This document shows positions 1 to 7,639 of a DNA stretch of 39,721 nucleotides, one piece after another; within the stretch, counting starts at the first letter, position 1, and each line of letters starts with the position of its first letter. The stretch comes from Klenkia terrae. GTDB lineage: Bacteria; Actinomycetota; Actinomycetes; Mycobacteriales; Geodermatophilaceae. The stretch lies in NCBI RefSeq assembly GCF_900491935.1, contig NZ_UEXK01000004.1:3224128-3263848 (forward strand). Reading direction: 5' to 3'. Under the pieces are notes generated by a model that saw only the letters and a program-made list of their open reading frames with translations, did no database searches and had not been told where the DNA came from. The translations under genes and the position numbers were made by a program.

Positions 1-624
1 CCGGTGGCCAGTTGGGAGTCCTTGTCGGCCGTGGGTGGCCAGGTGGTGGTGTCGGGTTGGTCGGTGGACCCGGATCAGGTGTCTGTGTCAGGTGCGGTGC
101 ACGTGTACGTCGATGGTGTGGGTGTGGCGGTGACTGCTGATGGTGAGCGGGGTGATGTGGCTGCGCGGTTCCCTGGTGGCGGTTCGCGGCACGGGTTCTC
201 CTACACCGCGCGGGTGGCGCCGGGGGTGCACTCGGTGTGCGTCTATGCCATCGACGTGGATCCGGCTGCTCGGCACGCTGCGCTGGGGTGTCGGTCGATC
301 ACGACGCAGTTGGCGTCCCCGGTGGCCAGTTGGGAGTCCTTGTCGGCCGTGGGTGGCCAGGTGGTGGTGTCGGGTTGGTCGGTGGACCCGGATCAGGTGT
401 CTGTGTCAGGTGCGGTGCACGTGTACGTCGATGGTGTGGGTGTGGCGGTGACTGCTGATGGTGAGCGGGGTGATGTGGCTGCGCGGTTCCCTGGTGGCGG
501 TTCGCGGCACGGGTTCTCCTACACCGCGCGGGTGGCGCCGGGGGTGCACTCGGTGTGCGTCTATGCCATCGACGTGGATCCGGCTGCTGGGCACGCTGCG
601 CTGGGGTGTCGATCGATCACGACG
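1..624 (+). repeat. Tandem 318-bp direct repeat, two almost identical copies
   Basis: Bases 1–306 align with 319–624 with only two mismatches that I can find: 271 C versus 589 G (Arg to Gly) and 294 G versus 612 A (silent). The period of 318 bases keeps frame (106 codons). The window starts in register with the unit, so further copies may lie upstream. Confidence 0.9.
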
Positions 625-630
625 GCGTGA
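1..630 (+). CDS. C-terminal part of a secreted repeat protein (5' end outside window)
   Basis: The frame is open from base 1 to a TGA at 628–630, so the gene starts upstream and only about 209 residues are seen. They form two units of 106 residues. Each has a GWSVDPD motif, a VHVYVDG strand, a GDVAARFP segment, an RHGF motif, and a VCVYAID...LGCRS ending with two conserved cysteines. The same architecture, more diverged, forms the C-terminus of the amidase at 23528–26281, so this is probably also an exported cell-wall or surface protein; the catalytic part, if any, is not in view. The two units differ by one residue (R/G). The codons use more GTG, GGT and GCT than the neighbours, which fits recent duplication or transfer. 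It converges on accA3 with a 29-base gap. Confidence 0.8.
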   Translation, partial: PVASWESLSAVGGQVVVSGWSVDPDQVSVSGAVHVYVDGVGVAVTADGERGDVAARFPGGGSRHGFSYTARVAPGVHSVCVYAIDVDPAARHAALGCRSITTQLASPVASWESLSAVGGQVVVSGWSVDPDQVSVSGAVHVYVDGVGVAVTADGERGDVAARFPGGGSRHGFSYTARVAPGVHSVCVYAIDVDPAAGHAALGCRSITTA

Positions 631-659
631 ATCGTCACCACGCGGCCGGGACCGGGCAG

Positions 660-2420
660 TCAGGAGTTCTGCGACTCCGTGATCGTGCACAAAACCGCGC
701 CGCTGGTGACGGTGGCACCGACCTCGGCCGACAGGCCGGAGATCGTGCCGGCCTTGTGCGCCACGATCGGCTGCTCCATCTTCATCGCCTCGAGCACGAC
801 TATCAGGTCACCGGCGGCCACGGTCGCGCCGTCGGAGACGGCGACCTTGACGATCGTGCCCTGCATGGGCGAGGTGAGGCTGTCACCCGAGGCGGCAGCG
901 CCACCGGATCCGCCACCGCGCTTGCGGGGCTTGGCCTTGGCGCCGGCGGATGCTCCACCCCCGGCGGCCAGGCCGGCCGGCAGGGAGACCTCGAGCCGGC
1001 GTCCCCCGACCTCGACGACGACGGTCTGCCGTTCCTCGGGCTCCTCGGTCTCCGCGGCCGCCCCGTGCGGCTGCACCTGGTTGTCCCACTCGGTCTCGAT
1101 CCACCGGGTGTGCACGGTGAACGGCTCGGAGGTGAAGGCCTCGTCGCGGACCACGGCGCGGTGGAACGGGATGACCGTGGGCATGCCCTCGACGACGAGC
1201 TCGTCCAGCGCCCGGGCGGCCCGCTGCAGCGCCTCGGCACGGGTGGCACCGGTGACGATCAGCTTGGCCAGCATGGAGTCGAAGGCCCCGGCGACCTCGC
1301 CGCCGGCCACGACGCCGGAGTCCCACCGCACGCCCGGGCCCTGGGGCACCGACAGCGCGGTGACCGGGCCGGGGGCCGGCATGAAGTTGCGGCCGGCGTC
1401 CTCGGCGTTGATGCGGAACTCGATGGAGTGCCCGCGCGGGGTCGGGTCCTCGGTGATCTCCAGCGGCAGGCCGTCGGCGATGCGGAACTGCTGGCGGACC
1501 AGGTCGATGCCGCTGGTCTCCTCGCTGACCGGGTGCTCGACCTGCAGCCGGGTGTTGACCTCGAGGAAGGAGATGTCGCCGTCCACCCCGACCAGGTACT
1601 CCACGGTGCCGGCGCCGACGTAGTCAGCTCCCCGCACGATGGCCTTGGCGCTGGAGTGGATGCGCTCGCGCTGCTCGTCGGTGAGGAACGGCGCCGGGGC
1701 CTCCTCGACCAGCTTCTGGTTGCGGCGCTGCAGCGAGCAGTCCCGTGTGCCGACCACGACGACGTTGCCGTGGGTGTCGGCGAGCACCTGGGCCTCGACG
1801 TGCCGGGGCTTGTCCAGGAACTTCTCCACGAAGCACTCACCGCGGCCGAAGGCGGAGACCGCCTCGCGGACGGCGGAGTCGAACAGCTCGGGGATCTCCT
1901 CCATGGTGCGGGCGACCTTGAGTCCGCGGCCACCACCGCCGAAGGCGGCCTTGATGGCCACGGGCAGACCGTGCTCCTCGGCGAAGGCCACGACCTCGTC
2001 GCCGCCGTTCACCGGGTCGGTGGTGCCGGGGACCAGCGGAGCGCCGACCTTCGTGGCGATGTGCCGGGCCTGCACCTTGTCGCCCAGGGCGATGATCGCC
2101 GCGGGGGAGGGGCCGATCCAGGTCAGCCCGGCGTCGAGGACGGCCTGGGCGAAGTCGGCGTTCTCGGAGAGGAAGCCGTAGCCGGGGTGCACGGCGTCGG
2201 CGCCGGACTCCTTCGCGACCTCGATGATCTTGTCGATCACCAGGTAGGACTCGCCCGGGGTGTTCCCGCCGAGGGCGAAGGCCTCGTCGGCGACCCGCAC
2301 GTGCAGGGCGTCCCGGTCGGGCTCGGCGTAGACCGCGACGCTGGTCAGCCCGGCATCCTTGCAGGCGCGGGCGACCCGGACGGCGATCTCACCACGGTTG
2401 GCGATCAGGACCTTCTGCAC
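660..2420 (-). CDS. accA3: Acyl-CoA carboxylase alpha subunit (biotin carboxylase + BCCP)
   Basis: This 586-residue protein carboxylates its own biotin with bicarbonate and ATP, then passes the carboxyl group to the AccD5 subunit to make malonyl- or methylmalonyl-CoA. The biotin carboxylase part fills residues 1–450: it opens [11 protein letters not shown], has a glycine-rich ATP-grasp loop GGGGRGLK near 161–168, and [13 protein letters not shown] Gly/Ala/Lys-rich linker (about 485–510) leads to a BCCP domain with the biotinylation motif EAMKMEQP, so Lys547 should carry biotin. The GTG start at 2420 has an AGGAGG-type site just upstream (complement of 2429–2436). Length and layout match actinobacterial AccA3. 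It is last in an accD5-accE-maf-accA3 run, 43 bases after maf, and birA is divergently transcribed next to the operon. Confidence 0.97.
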   Translation of the reverse strand: MQKVLIANRGEIAVRVARACKDAGLTSVAVYAEPDRDALHVRVADEAFALGGNTPGESYLVIDKIIEVAKESGADAVHPGYGFLSENADFAQAVLDAGLTWIGPSPAAIIALGDKVQARHIATKVGAPLVPGTTDPVNGGDEVVAFAEEHGLPVAIKAAFGGGGRGLKVARTMEEIPELFDSAVREAVSAFGRGECFVEKFLDKPRHVEAQVLADTHGNVVVVGTRDCSLQRRNQKLVEEAPAPFLTDEQRERIHSSAKAIVRGADYVGAGTVEYLVGVDGDISFLEVNTRLQVEHPVSEETSGIDLVRQQFRIADGLPLEITEDPTPRGHSIEFRINAEDAGRNFMPAPGPVTALSVPQGPGVRWDSGVVAGGEVAGAFDSMLAKLIVTGATRAEALQRAARALDELVVEGMPTVIPFHRAVVRDEAFTSEPFTVHTRWIETEWDNQVQPHGAAAETEEPEERQTVVVEVGGRRLEVSLPAGLAAGGGASAGAKAKPRKRGGGSGGAAASGDSLTSPMQGTIVKVAVSDGATVAAGDLIVVLEAMKMEQPIVAHKAGTISGLSAEVGATVTSGAVLCTITESQNS

Positions 2421-2463
2421 AGTGCACAGCCTCCTCGATGTGGGCGGACTCCGGCCAGCAGGC

Positions 2464-3066
2464 TCAGTGGTCCCAGAACTCGGTGATGGTCAGCCCCAGG
2501 CGGCCCAGCTGGACCCGCAGGAGCGGCAGCGACAGCCCGATGACGCCGGTGGGATCGCCCTCGACCCTCCGGACGAACGCAGCACCCAGGCCGTCGAGGG
2601 TGAACGCCCCGGCGACCTGCAGCGGCTCGCCGGACGCGACGTAGGCGTCGATCTCGGCGTCGGTGGGGGTGGCGAAGTGGATCGTCGTCGACGACACGGC
2701 CACGTCGCGGCGGGCGACCGCACCGCCCTGCACGTCGAACAGGGCCTGACCGGTGTGCAGCACCCCGCTGCGCCCGGCCATCCGGCGCCAGCGCTGCCGG
2801 GCGTCGGCCGCGTCGGCGGGCTTGCCCAGCGGCTGGCCGCGGAACTCCAGCACGGAGTCCGCGCCGATCACCAGCGCGTCGGACTCCTGCCGGGCCACGG
2901 CCTGGGCCTTGGCTGTGGCCAGCAGGGCGACCAGCTCGGCCACCCGGGGGGAGCGGGTCGCGGTCTCGTCGACCCCGCTGACGACGACCTCGGGAGCGAG
3001 CCCGGCCTGGCGCAGCAGCTGCAGCCGGGCCGGCGAGGCGGAGGCGAGGACCAGCCGGCGGGTCAT
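2464..3066 (-). CDS. maf: Maf family nucleotide pyrophosphatase
   Basis: This 200-residue Maf/HAM1-superfamily protein probably hydrolyses non-canonical or modified nucleoside triphosphates to monophosphates (house-cleaning; Maf proteins are also linked to septum inhibition). Visible motifs are [12 protein letters not shown] at 7–18, a Glu/Arg-containing segment DETATRSP at 33–40, the catalytic GADSV with Asp70, and GKP at 81–83. Its ATG overlaps the accE stop as ATGA, so translation is probably coupled. The same gene sits inside the mycobacterial accD5-accE5-maf locus. Family assignment is firm; the substrate cannot be read from sequence. Confidence 0.93.
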   Translation of the reverse strand: MTRRLVLASASPARLQLLRQAGLAPEVVVSGVDETATRSPRVAELVALLATAKAQAVARQESDALVIGADSVLEFRGQPLGKPADAADARQRWRRMAGRSGVLHTGQALFDVQGGAVARRDVAVSSTTIHFATPTDAEIDAYVASGEPLQVAGAFTLDGLGAAFVRRVEGDPTGVIGLSLPLLRVQLGRLGLTITEFWDH

Positions 3067-3281
3067 GCGAACCGTCCCGAGGCGCGCCAGCCGCCCGGAC
3101 CGTGGTGCAGGGGCCGCCGGACGGCGTCCGACCGCGACGCCCAGGCGCCGACCGGGGTGGGCCGGGGGCGGTCCCGGCGCTGGGACAGTGCGGCGACGAC
3201 GGCGGTGAGGGCGGCCAGCTCCTCGGCCGACGGCTCGCCCCGGACGACCCGCAGCAGAGGGCGCACGACGTCGTCGCTCAC
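3063..3281 (-). CDS. accE5: Acyl-CoA carboxylase epsilon subunit
   Basis: A 72-residue basic protein between accD5 and maf. It begins with a [17 protein letters not shown]-like stretch followed by an Ala/Val helix and an Arg/Pro-rich segment ending in a W-x-x-SGRF-like tail, the pattern of ACC_epsilon proteins. These small subunits bridge and stimulate the alpha and beta subunits of actinobacterial acyl-CoA carboxylases. Both ends overlap neighbours by four bases: a GTGA start overlap with accD5 and an ATGA overlap with maf. All three are therefore likely translated in series. Confidence 0.9.
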   Translation of the reverse strand: MSDDVVRPLLRVVRGEPSAEELAALTAVVAALSQRRDRPRPTPVGAWASRSDAVRRPLHHGPGGWRASGRFA

Positions 3282-4903
3282 AGCGGGATGTTCCCGTGCT
3301 TCTTGGCCGGCAGGGTCTGGCGCTTGTTGGCCAGCACCCGCAGGGCCTTGGCGACCTGGATCCGGGTGTGGGAGGGCAGGATGACGGCGTCCACGTAGCC
3401 CCGGTCGGCGGCGATGTAGGGGTTAGCCAGGGTGTCCTCGTACTCGGCGATCAGCTCGGCCCGCCGCTCGTCCGGGTTCTCGGCGTCGGCCAGCTCGCGG
3501 CGGTACAGGATGCCGACGGCGCCCTGGGCACCGACGACGGCGATCTGCGCGGTGGGCCAGGCCAGGTTGACGTCGGCGCCCAGGTGCTTGGAGCCCATGA
3601 CGTCGTAGGCGCCGCCGTAGGCCTTGCGGGTGATCACCGTGACCAGCGGGACCGTGGCCTCGGCGTAGGCGTAGATGAGCTTCGCGCCGCGGCGGATGAT
3701 GCCGTCCCACTCCTGCGACGTGCCCGGGAGGAAGCCCGGCACGTCGACGAAGGTCAGGACCGGGATGTTGAAGGCGTCGCAGGTCCGGACGAACCGGGCG
3801 GCCTTCTCGCTGGCGTCGATGTCCAGCGTGCCGGCGAACTGGGTGGGCTGGTTGGCCACCACCCCGACCGGCCGGCCCTCGACCCGGCCGAAGCCGGTGA
3901 GGATGTTGGGGGCGAAGAGCTCCTGCACCTCGAGGAACTCACCGTCGTCCAGGACGTGCTCCAGGACGGCGTGCATGTCGTACGGGCTGTTCGCGGAGTC
4001 CGGGATGAAGGTGTCGAGTTCCCGGTCCTCGTCGGTCACGCCCTCGACCGAGGTGTCGACCGCGGCCACGTCGAGGGCCGGCAGCGGGTCCAGGTTGTTG
4101 GCCGGGAGGTAGGACAGCAGCGCCTTGACGTAGTCGATGGCGTCCTCCTCGTCCGAGCCGAGGTAGTGCGCGACGCCGGACTTGGTGTTGTGCGTGCGCG
4201 CGCCGCCGAGCTCCTCGAGGGTGACGTCCTCGCCGGTGACGGTCTTCACCACGTCGGGCCCGGTGATGAACATCTGGCTGGTCTTGTCGACCATCACCAC
4301 GAAGTCGGTCAGCGCGGGGGAGTAGACGTGCCCGCCTGCGTTGGCGCCCATGATCAGCGAGATCTGCGGGATGACCCCGGAGGCGTGCACGTTGCGGCGG
4401 AAGATCTCGCCGTACAGGCCCAGGGAGACCACGCCCTCCTGGATCCGGGCACCGCCGCCCTCGTTGATGCCGACCACCGGGCAGCCGTTGGTGAGCGCGA
4501 AGTCGAGCACCTTGACGATCTTCTCGCCGTAGACCTCGCCGAGGCTGCCGCCGAAGCTGGTGACGTCCTGGCTGAACACCGCGACCGGACGTCCGTCGAC
4601 CGTGCCGTAGCCGGTGACCACGCCGTCGCCGAAGGGCCGCTTCTTCTCCAGCCCGAAGTTCGTCGACCGGTGCCGGGCGAACTCGTCGAACTCGGTGAAG
4701 GAGCCCTCGTCGAGCAGGAACTCCACCCGCTCGCGGGCGGTCATCTTCCCGGCGGCGTGCTGCTTCTCCACGGCCTTGTCCGAGCCCGCGTGCAGGGCTT
4801 CGGCCTGGCGCCGGGCGAAGTCGGCGAGCTTGCCCGCGGTGGTGTGCACGTCGACGTCGTCAGGGACGTTCTCGCCGGCGTCCTGCAGTTCAGCCGCGCT
4901 CAC
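3278..4903 (-). CDS. accD5: Acyl-CoA (propionyl-CoA) carboxylase carboxyltransferase beta subunit
   Basis: A 541-residue carboxyltransferase that moves CO2 from biotinyl-AccA3 to acetyl- or propionyl-CoA. It has the two crotonase-like halves of the family. The N-half carries a [13 protein letters not shown] segment near 111–123 and the oxyanion-hole loop [10 protein letters not shown] at 149–158; the C-half carries PTQFAG and a [11 protein letters not shown] stretch before a [12 protein letters not shown] segment. The GTG start at 4903 is preceded by a good GGGAGG ribosome site. It is first gene of the accD5-accE5-maf-accA3 unit and divergent from birA across 84 bases. AccD5-type preference for propionyl-CoA is inferred from family and the accE neighbour. 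Confidence 0.96.
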   Translation of the reverse strand: MSAAELQDAGENVPDDVDVHTTAGKLADFARRQAEALHAGSDKAVEKQHAAGKMTARERVEFLLDEGSFTEFDEFARHRSTNFGLEKKRPFGDGVVTGYGTVDGRPVAVFSQDVTSFGGSLGEVYGEKIVKVLDFALTNGCPVVGINEGGGARIQEGVVSLGLYGEIFRRNVHASGVIPQISLIMGANAGGHVYSPALTDFVVMVDKTSQMFITGPDVVKTVTGEDVTLEELGGARTHNTKSGVAHYLGSDEEDAIDYVKALLSYLPANNLDPLPALDVAAVDTSVEGVTDEDRELDTFIPDSANSPYDMHAVLEHVLDDGEFLEVQELFAPNILTGFGRVEGRPVGVVANQPTQFAGTLDIDASEKAARFVRTCDAFNIPVLTFVDVPGFLPGTSQEWDGIIRRGAKLIYAYAEATVPLVTVITRKAYGGAYDVMGSKHLGADVNLAWPTAQIAVVGAQGAVGILYRRELADAENPDERRAELIAEYEDTLANPYIAADRGYVDAVILPSHTRIQVAKALRVLANKRQTLPAKKHGNIPL

Positions 4904-4974
4904 TCGGGACCTCCCAGGCCATCAGCCTCGCTCGGGTGTGCCCGCTCCGCTGCGGGACCCGCCTGCACCGGCCG

Positions 4975-4980
4975 TAGCGT
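4975..4980 (+). promoter_or_regulatory. Probable -10 box of a leaderless birA promoter
   Basis: TAGCGT lies exactly seven bases before the birA ATG, and no Shine-Dalgarno sequence precedes that ATG. This is the spacing expected when transcription starts at the A of ATG. No clear -35 box is visible. The identical hexamer and spacing occur before sbcD. Confidence 0.4.
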
Positions 4981-4987
4981 AGGGGAC

Positions 4988-5821
4988 ATGGGTGACACCG
5001 GCGCGGGGCGCTATCGGGACCTGGACCGCCCCGGGCTGGACGCCGTGGCGCTGGTCACAGCCCTGCAGCGCGGCGACGGCCTGTGGCGAGCGGTCGAGGT
5101 GGTCGACGAGATCGGCTCGACCAACGCCGCGCTCGCCGTCCGCGCCGCCGACGGCGAGGCGGAGGGGCTGGTGCTGGTCGCCGAGCACCAGGTCGCCGGC
5201 CGGGGGCGCCTGGACCGCACCTGGACGTCGCCGCCGCGGGCCGGGGTGACCGTCTCGGTGCTGCTGCGCCCCGACGTCCCCGCCGCCCGCCGTGGCTGGC
5301 TGTCGATGCTCACCGGGATCGCCCTGGCCGAGTCGGTGGCCGACACGGCTCGGACGTCGCTCAAGTGGCCCAACGACCTGCTCGCGCCGGACGGGCGCAA
5401 GCTGGCCGGGATCCTGGCCGAGGTCGCCGACGGCGGGGTGGTCGTGGGGGTCGGGCTGAACGTGTCCACCCGCGCCGATGAGCTGCCCGACACCGGCACC
5501 TCCCTGGGCGAGGTCGCCGGTCGCCCCGTCGACCGTGCCCCGGTGCTGCTGGCTTACCTCCGCGCGCTGGAGATCCGCTACCGCCGGTGGGTCGAGCACG
5601 CCGGTGACCCGGTCTCGTCGGGGTTGGCCGCGGACTACCTGGCCTGGTGCTCCACGGTGGGTGCCGGCGTCGTGGTCACGCTGCCCGACGGCTCGTCGCT
5701 GGAGGGCGTGGCCGAGGCGGTGGACTGGGACGGCCGCCTCGTCGTCCGCACCCCGGAGGGCCGTCACGACCTAGCGGCAGGCGACGTCCGACACGTCCGG
5801 GGTCGGACGCAGGCTGGGTGA
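4988..5821 (+). CDS. birA: Biotin--[acetyl-CoA carboxylase] ligase
   Basis: A 277-residue enzyme that makes biotinyl-AMP and attaches biotin to the BCCP lysine (here AccA3 Lys547). Key motifs are GSTN at 43–46, the biotinyl-AMP loop GRGRLDRTW at 71–79, KWPNDLL at 126–132 and KLAGIL at 138–143; a small C-terminal beta domain follows. There is no N-terminal helix-turn-helix, so this is the monofunctional actinobacterial type and not a transcriptional repressor. The ATG at 4988 was chosen because a -10-like box precedes it and upstream residues do not resemble the family. It is divergent from accD5, linking the ligase to its substrate. Confidence 0.95.
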   Translation: MGDTGAGRYRDLDRPGLDAVALVTALQRGDGLWRAVEVVDEIGSTNAALAVRAADGEAEGLVLVAEHQVAGRGRLDRTWTSPPRAGVTVSVLLRPDVPAARRGWLSMLTGIALAESVADTARTSLKWPNDLLAPDGRKLAGILAEVADGGVVVGVGLNVSTRADELPDTGTSLGEVAGRPVDRAPVLLAYLRALEIRYRRWVEHAGDPVSSGLAADYLAWCSTVGAGVVVTLPDGSSLEGVAEAVDWDGRLVVRTPEGRHDLAAGDVRHVRGRTQAG

Positions 5822-5852
5822 CGTCGGGCCCGGCATCGGTCATCCTGTCGCC

Positions 5853-6419
5853 GTGGCGTACCCCGACAAGCTGCTGGCCGACGACGAGCGGGTCATCCGG
5901 CACCTGCACCCGCACTGGTTGACCGTCTTCTGGCCGATCGTGGCGTTCTTGGTCCTGGTGGGCCTGGGCTCCTTCGGGGCCGCCCTGATCCCCGAGGGGT
6001 CGAACCAGGGGGTCTACCGGTTGGTGATCGTCGTCCTGGCCGTGCTGCTGGCGGTCGCGTTCGTCGTCGTCCCGGTGCTGAAGTGGCGGACGACGCACTA
6101 CGTGATCACCTCGCACCGGATCCTCTACCGGGTCGGGATCCTCTCCCGGACCGGCCGGGACATCGGGCTGTCCCGGATCACCGACGTCTCCTACAGCCAG
6201 ACGCTGTGGGACCGGATCATCAACTCCGGCACGCTCACGATCGAGACCGCGGGCGAGGGCGGGTCGACGATCTGGTCGGCCATCCCGGACTCCGACGGCG
6301 TCCAGCAGTTGCTCAACCACATGGTCGAGGAGGACGCCGACCGGCGGGCGCAGGAGAGCGCCGGCTACATCGGCCAGTACTACCGCGGCGAGACCGGGCC
6401 GGTCCCGCCCCAGCGCTGA
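5853..6419 (+). CDS. PH-domain (bPH2/YdbT-like) membrane protein
   Basis: A 188-residue protein with an N-terminal LADDERVIRHLHPHW segment and two transmembrane helices (about 24–47 and 54–78). A bacterial PH-like domain follows: KWRTTHYVITSHRILYRVGI, then GRDIGLSRITDVSYSQTLWDRI and a GTLTIETAG strand. The GTG at 5853 fits the family start, with a weak -10-like CATCCT six bases upstream. The role is unknown; the orthologous position in M. tuberculosis (Rv3278c) is also between birA and the GtrA gene. The tail after the domain is short and polar. Confidence 0.85.
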   Translation: MAYPDKLLADDERVIRHLHPHWLTVFWPIVAFLVLVGLGSFGAALIPEGSNQGVYRLVIVVLAVLLAVAFVVVPVLKWRTTHYVITSHRILYRVGILSRTGRDIGLSRITDVSYSQTLWDRIINSGTLTIETAGEGGSTIWSAIPDSDGVQQLLNHMVEEDADRRAQESAGYIGQYYRGETGPVPPQR

Positions 6420-6474
6420 CCTGCACGTCGGCCCCACCGGTCCCACCGGGGGCGCTTTTGTCGGAGGGGCCGCC

Positions 6475-6480
6475 TAGCGT
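6475..6480 (+). promoter_or_regulatory. Probable -10 box of a leaderless sbcD promoter
   Basis: TAGCGT ends seven bases before the sbcD ATG, the same hexamer and spacing as at birA. No ribosome binding site is visible between it and the start. No convincing -35 box is seen. Confidence 0.4.
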
Positions 6481-6487
6481 CGTGGCC

Positions 6488-7639
6488 ATGCGGTTCCTGC
6501 ACACCTCCGACTGGCACGTGGGCCGGTCCCTGCACGGGACCGACCTGCTCGCCGAGCAGGAGGCCGTGCTGTCCCGGCTGGCCGACGTCGTCCGCGCCGA
6601 GCGGGTCGACGTCGTGCTCGTCGCCGGTGACGTCTACGACCGCGCGGTCCCCTCGGCCGACGCCACCGGGGTGCTCGACCGGGTGCTGTCCCGCCTGCGA
6701 GCTGCCGGGGCCACCGTGGTGCTCACCCCGGGCAACCACGACTCCGCCCGGCGGTTGGGTTTCGCCGCCGGGCTGCTGGCCGTGTCCGGCGTGCACGTCC
6801 GGGCCACCACGGCCTCGTTGGACGAGCCGGTCCTGCTGGCCGACGAGCACGGTGAGGTCGCCGTCTACGGGTTGCCGTTCCTCGAGCCCGAGGTCGCCCG
6901 CCACGAGCTGGGCGCCGATCTCGCCCGCTCCCACCAGGCCGTGCTCTCGGCGGCGATGGACAAGGTGCGGGCCGACCTGTACTTCCGCCCGGGTGCCCGT
7001 TCGGTGGTCCTGGCGCACGCGTTCGTCGGCGGTGGGCTGCCGAGCGAGAGCGAACGCGACATCGCCGTGGGCGGGGTCGACCTGGTCAGCCCGTCGGTGT
7101 TCGACGGCGTCGACTACGTCGCGCTGGGGCACCTGCACCGTCCGCAGACCTTGAGCCCGCGGCTGCGCTACAGCGGTTCACCGCTGCCGTACTCCTTCGG
7201 CGAGGCGGGGCAGACCAAGCAGGTCTGGCTGGTCGACCTCGACGCCACCGGCCTCGCCGAGGTCCGTGCCGTCCCGCTGCCGGTGCCCCGGCAGCTGTCC
7301 GTCCTGAGCGGCACGCTGGCCGAGCTGCTGGACGACCCCGCCCACGAGGACGTGGTGGAGCACTTCGTGTCCGCCCGGCTCACCGACCCGGTGCGCCCGA
7401 CCGACGCCATGCGCAGGTTGCAGAGCCGGTTCCCGCACTGCGTGCACCTGGAGTGGTCGGGGGCGCCCACGGGTTCCGACGAGCGCAGCTACACCGAGCG
7501 GCTCCGCGGCCGCGACCCGCTGTCGGTCGCCGGGGAGTTCGTGGGGCACGTCCGCGGCGGGGTGGGGCCGACACCCGCCGAGCGCGAGCTGCTGGGCCGT
7601 GCCCTCGCGGTGGCCGACCGCGAGGAGGCAGCCCGGTGA
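6488..7639 (+). CDS. sbcD: Exonuclease SbcCD, nuclease subunit SbcD (Mre11 family)
   Basis: A 383-residue Mre11-type metallophosphoesterase that, with SbcC, opens DNA hairpins and processes double-strand ends. The phosphoesterase motifs are all present: SDWH (Asp8, His10), AGDVYD (Asp48), GNHD (Asn83, His84), the HAFVGGG histidine and GHLHRP. The ATG at 6488 directly begins the MRFLHTSDWH family start; an in-frame GTG two codons earlier is less likely. The stop overlaps the sbcC GTG by four bases. This gene pair is absent from the corresponding mycobacterial segment, as far as I recall. Confidence 0.96.
   Translation: MRFLHTSDWHVGRSLHGTDLLAEQEAVLSRLADVVRAERVDVVLVAGDVYDRAVPSADATGVLDRVLSRLRAAGATVVLTPGNHDSARRLGFAAGLLAVSGVHVRATTASLDEPVLLADEHGEVAVYGLPFLEPEVARHELGADLARSHQAVLSAAMDKVRADLYFRPGARSVVLAHAFVGGGLPSESERDIAVGGVDLVSPSVFDGVDYVALGHLHRPQTLSPRLRYSGSPLPYSFGEAGQTKQVWLVDLDATGLAEVRAVPLPVPRQLSVLSGTLAELLDDPAHEDVVEHFVSARLTDPVRPTDAMRRLQSRFPHCVHLEWSGAPTGSDERSYTERLRGRDPLSVAGEFVGHVRGGVGPTPAERELLGRALAVADREEAAR

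Noticed and set aside
1-624. Repeat pair considered as a CRISPR or integron-like array
   Set aside because: The 318-base unit is fully coding, in frame and without spacers.
2412-2427. TGCACAGTGCA palindrome at the accA3 start considered as an operator
   Set aside because: It is short, overlaps the start codon and has no second copy at related genes, so chance is likely.
3296-4987. Upstream extension of the birA frame across accD5
   Set aside because: The reading is antisense to accD5; BirA family similarity and a -10 box support the ATG at 4988.
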